A stretch of 5,221 nucleotides of DNA. Source: Acetobacteraceae bacterium. Lineage in GTDB: Bacteria; Pseudomonadota; Alphaproteobacteria; Acetobacterales; Acetobacteraceae. The DNA is taken from the NCBI GenBank assembly GCA_027306955.1, contig DAHUXX010000007.1:1-5221 (forward strand). The letters are read 5' to 3'. Each line of letters opens with the position of its first letter. The stretch's first letter is position 1. This document shows positions 4,565 to 5,221 of the stretch, one piece after another. The notes under the pieces are model-generated. The model did no database searches, had not been told where the DNA came from, and was given only the letters and a program-made list of their open reading frames with translations. Both the position numbers and the translations under genes were made by a program.

Positions 4565-5221
4565 AGTTGATCATCACGACGCCGCCCTTGAGCGTCAGCA
4601 TGCCGTCGCCCTTCAGGGTGGTCATCGGTGCCTTCATGTCGAGCATCGCGCTGCCGGCGAGCTTGACCATGGTGCCGTTGATGGACACGCCGCTGGTGTC
4701 GATCTTGACCGAGTTGGAGCCCACGGTGAGCTCGATGGACTGCATCGCGGTGATCTTCACCGCGCCCTGCTGCGCGGCGATGGTGATGTTCCCCGCGTCG
4801 ACGGTGAGTTTCTCGTTGCCTTGCTGGATTTCCGTCGTGTTGTCGCCCTTGACGGTGGTCGTGCGCTTGCCCTGGACCTTGATGGTCTCGTTGTTTTTCA
4901 CCGTCGCCTTGCGGTTGTTGTCCACCGTCAGCGTCTGGTCGTTCTTCACGGTGATCATCTGGTCGTGATCGACCTTGACCGTGTGGTCGTTCTCGACCTC
5001 GACCGTATGGTCCTTCTCGGCGTGCAGCAGCACCAGTTCGGAGCCCTTGGTGTCGTCGAAGGAAAGCTCGGAATAGGTGGAGCCGCTGCCGCCCTTGGTG
5101 GAGCGCGTGCGCAGCCCGGTCTTGTTCTTCTCGTCCGGCAGCGTGAAGGGTGGAATCTGCTGGGCGTTGTAGAGCCCGCCGAGCACGATCGGGTGGTCGA
5201 TGTCGCCATCGACGAAGGCGA
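4563..5221 (-). CDS. vgrG: VgrG (TssI) spike protein, C-terminal part
   Basis: VgrG forms the trimeric gp27-gp5-like spike at the end of the Hcp tube, under the PAAR tip. The 5' end is outside the window; 218 codons are visible. Residues 1-28 of this fragment (AFVDGDIDHPIVLGGLYNA, then QQIPPFTLP) are the end of the gp5 OB-fold domain. Next comes the linker with KTGLRTRSTKGG and YSELSFDD, then LVLLHAEKDH leading into eight octapeptide units of beta-helix (70-133), then the conserved C-terminal block MQSIELTVGSNSVKID (159-174) and GVSINGTMVKL. The protein ends in LKGGVVMIN, a common VgrG terminus, so there is no effector domain fused to the C-terminus. The stop is TAG at 4563-4565. The true start is upstream of the window: the GTG at 5186 is an internal Val codon within the conserved OB-fold end, not a start. 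The next gene begins 9 nt downstream. Confidence 0.96.
   Translation of the reverse strand, partial: AFVDGDIDHPIVLGGLYNAQQIPPFTLPDEKNKTGLRTRSTKGGSGSTYSELSFDDTKGSELVLLHAEKDHTVEVENDHTVKVDHDQMITVKNDQTLTVDNNRKATVKNNETIKVQGKRTTTVKGDNTTEIQQGNEKLTVDAGNITIAAQQGAVKITAMQSIELTVGSNSVKIDTSGVSINGTMVKLAGSAMLDMKAPMTTLKGDGMLTLKGGVVMIN
4821..5012 (-). repeat. Eight 24-nt units encoding the VgrG gp5-type beta-helix octads
   Basis: Read on the minus strand, the protein falls into eight consecutive octapeptides: DHTVEVEN, DHTVKVDH, DQMITVKN, DQTLTVDN, NRKATVKN, NETIKVQG, KRTTTVKG, DNTTEIQQ. Positions 4 and 6 are mostly Val, Ile, Leu, Thr or Ala, and position 6 is Val in seven of eight. This is the VxV-type repeat of the T4 gp5 C-terminal spike. 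The DNA units are diverged, so the repeat is conserved by protein structure and is not a recent DNA duplication. GC content falls here because of Lys, Asn and Thr codons. Confidence 0.88.

Noticed and set aside
4821..5012. Lower-GC stretch as a sign of horizontal transfer
   Set aside because: The drop coincides exactly with the VgrG octad repeat, whose Lys, Asn, Asp, Thr and Val content requires A/T-containing codons.
4563..5186. GTG at 5186 as the start of a short separate gene
   Set aside because: It falls inside the conserved end of the VgrG OB fold (DHPIVLGGLYN), and the frame continues open to the window edge with VgrG-like residues.
1..5221. CRISPR array, tRNA, rRNA, insertion sequence or attachment site
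   Set aside because: No spaced identical repeats of suitable length, no clover-leaf pattern, no transposase and no terminal inverted repeats were seen. Nearly the whole window is accounted for by the seven T6SS genes.

Overview
The window is part of a type VI secretion system (T6SS) gene cluster. All seven recognisable genes lie on the minus strand and are packed as one apparent operon. Read in the direction of transcription (high to low coordinates) the order is: vgrG (5' end outside the window), a DUF6931-type protein, a small PAAR tip protein, the FHA-domain protein TagH/Fha, the lipoprotein TssJ, the baseplate protein TssK, and the first 51 codons of TssL (remainder outside the window). 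No gap between genes exceeds 76 bp. Two junctions are one-base TGATG stop/start overlaps, and three other junctions are 9-29 nt. I see no internal promoter or terminator.

The DNA is very GC-rich. One hand-counted 60-base row in tagH (2641-2700) is about 87% GC, and a row in the vgrG repeat (4861-4920) is about 57%. Together with a complete TssJ-TssK-TssL set this points to a high-GC proteobacterium. Alpha- and betaproteobacteria are both plausible and the window does not settle it. High GC also leaves long open frames on the opposite strand, which I treat as shadows.

Layout: 5221-4563 is the C-terminal part of VgrG, covering the end of the gp5-like OB fold and the beta-helix spike. 4553-3924 is the DUF6931-like protein of unknown function. 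3924-3634 is a 96-residue PAAR spike tip. 3620-2067 is TagH, with an N-terminal FHA domain, a long Pro/Ala-rich linker and a C-terminal helical domain. 2067-1588 is TssJ, 1558-230 is TssK, and 153-1 is the TssL N-terminus.

How they work together: VgrG and PAAR form the puncturing tip. TssK links the baseplate to the membrane complex through TssL. TssJ anchors the membrane complex at the outer membrane. TagH is expected to read a phosphothreonine signal, and the TssL N-terminus here carries a plausible target (Thr15 in ERTVIRP). The least understood component is the DUF6931-like protein, which sits between vgrG and paar where effector-loading adaptors are often encoded. No effector toxin, immunity gene, kinase or phosphatase is visible in the window.
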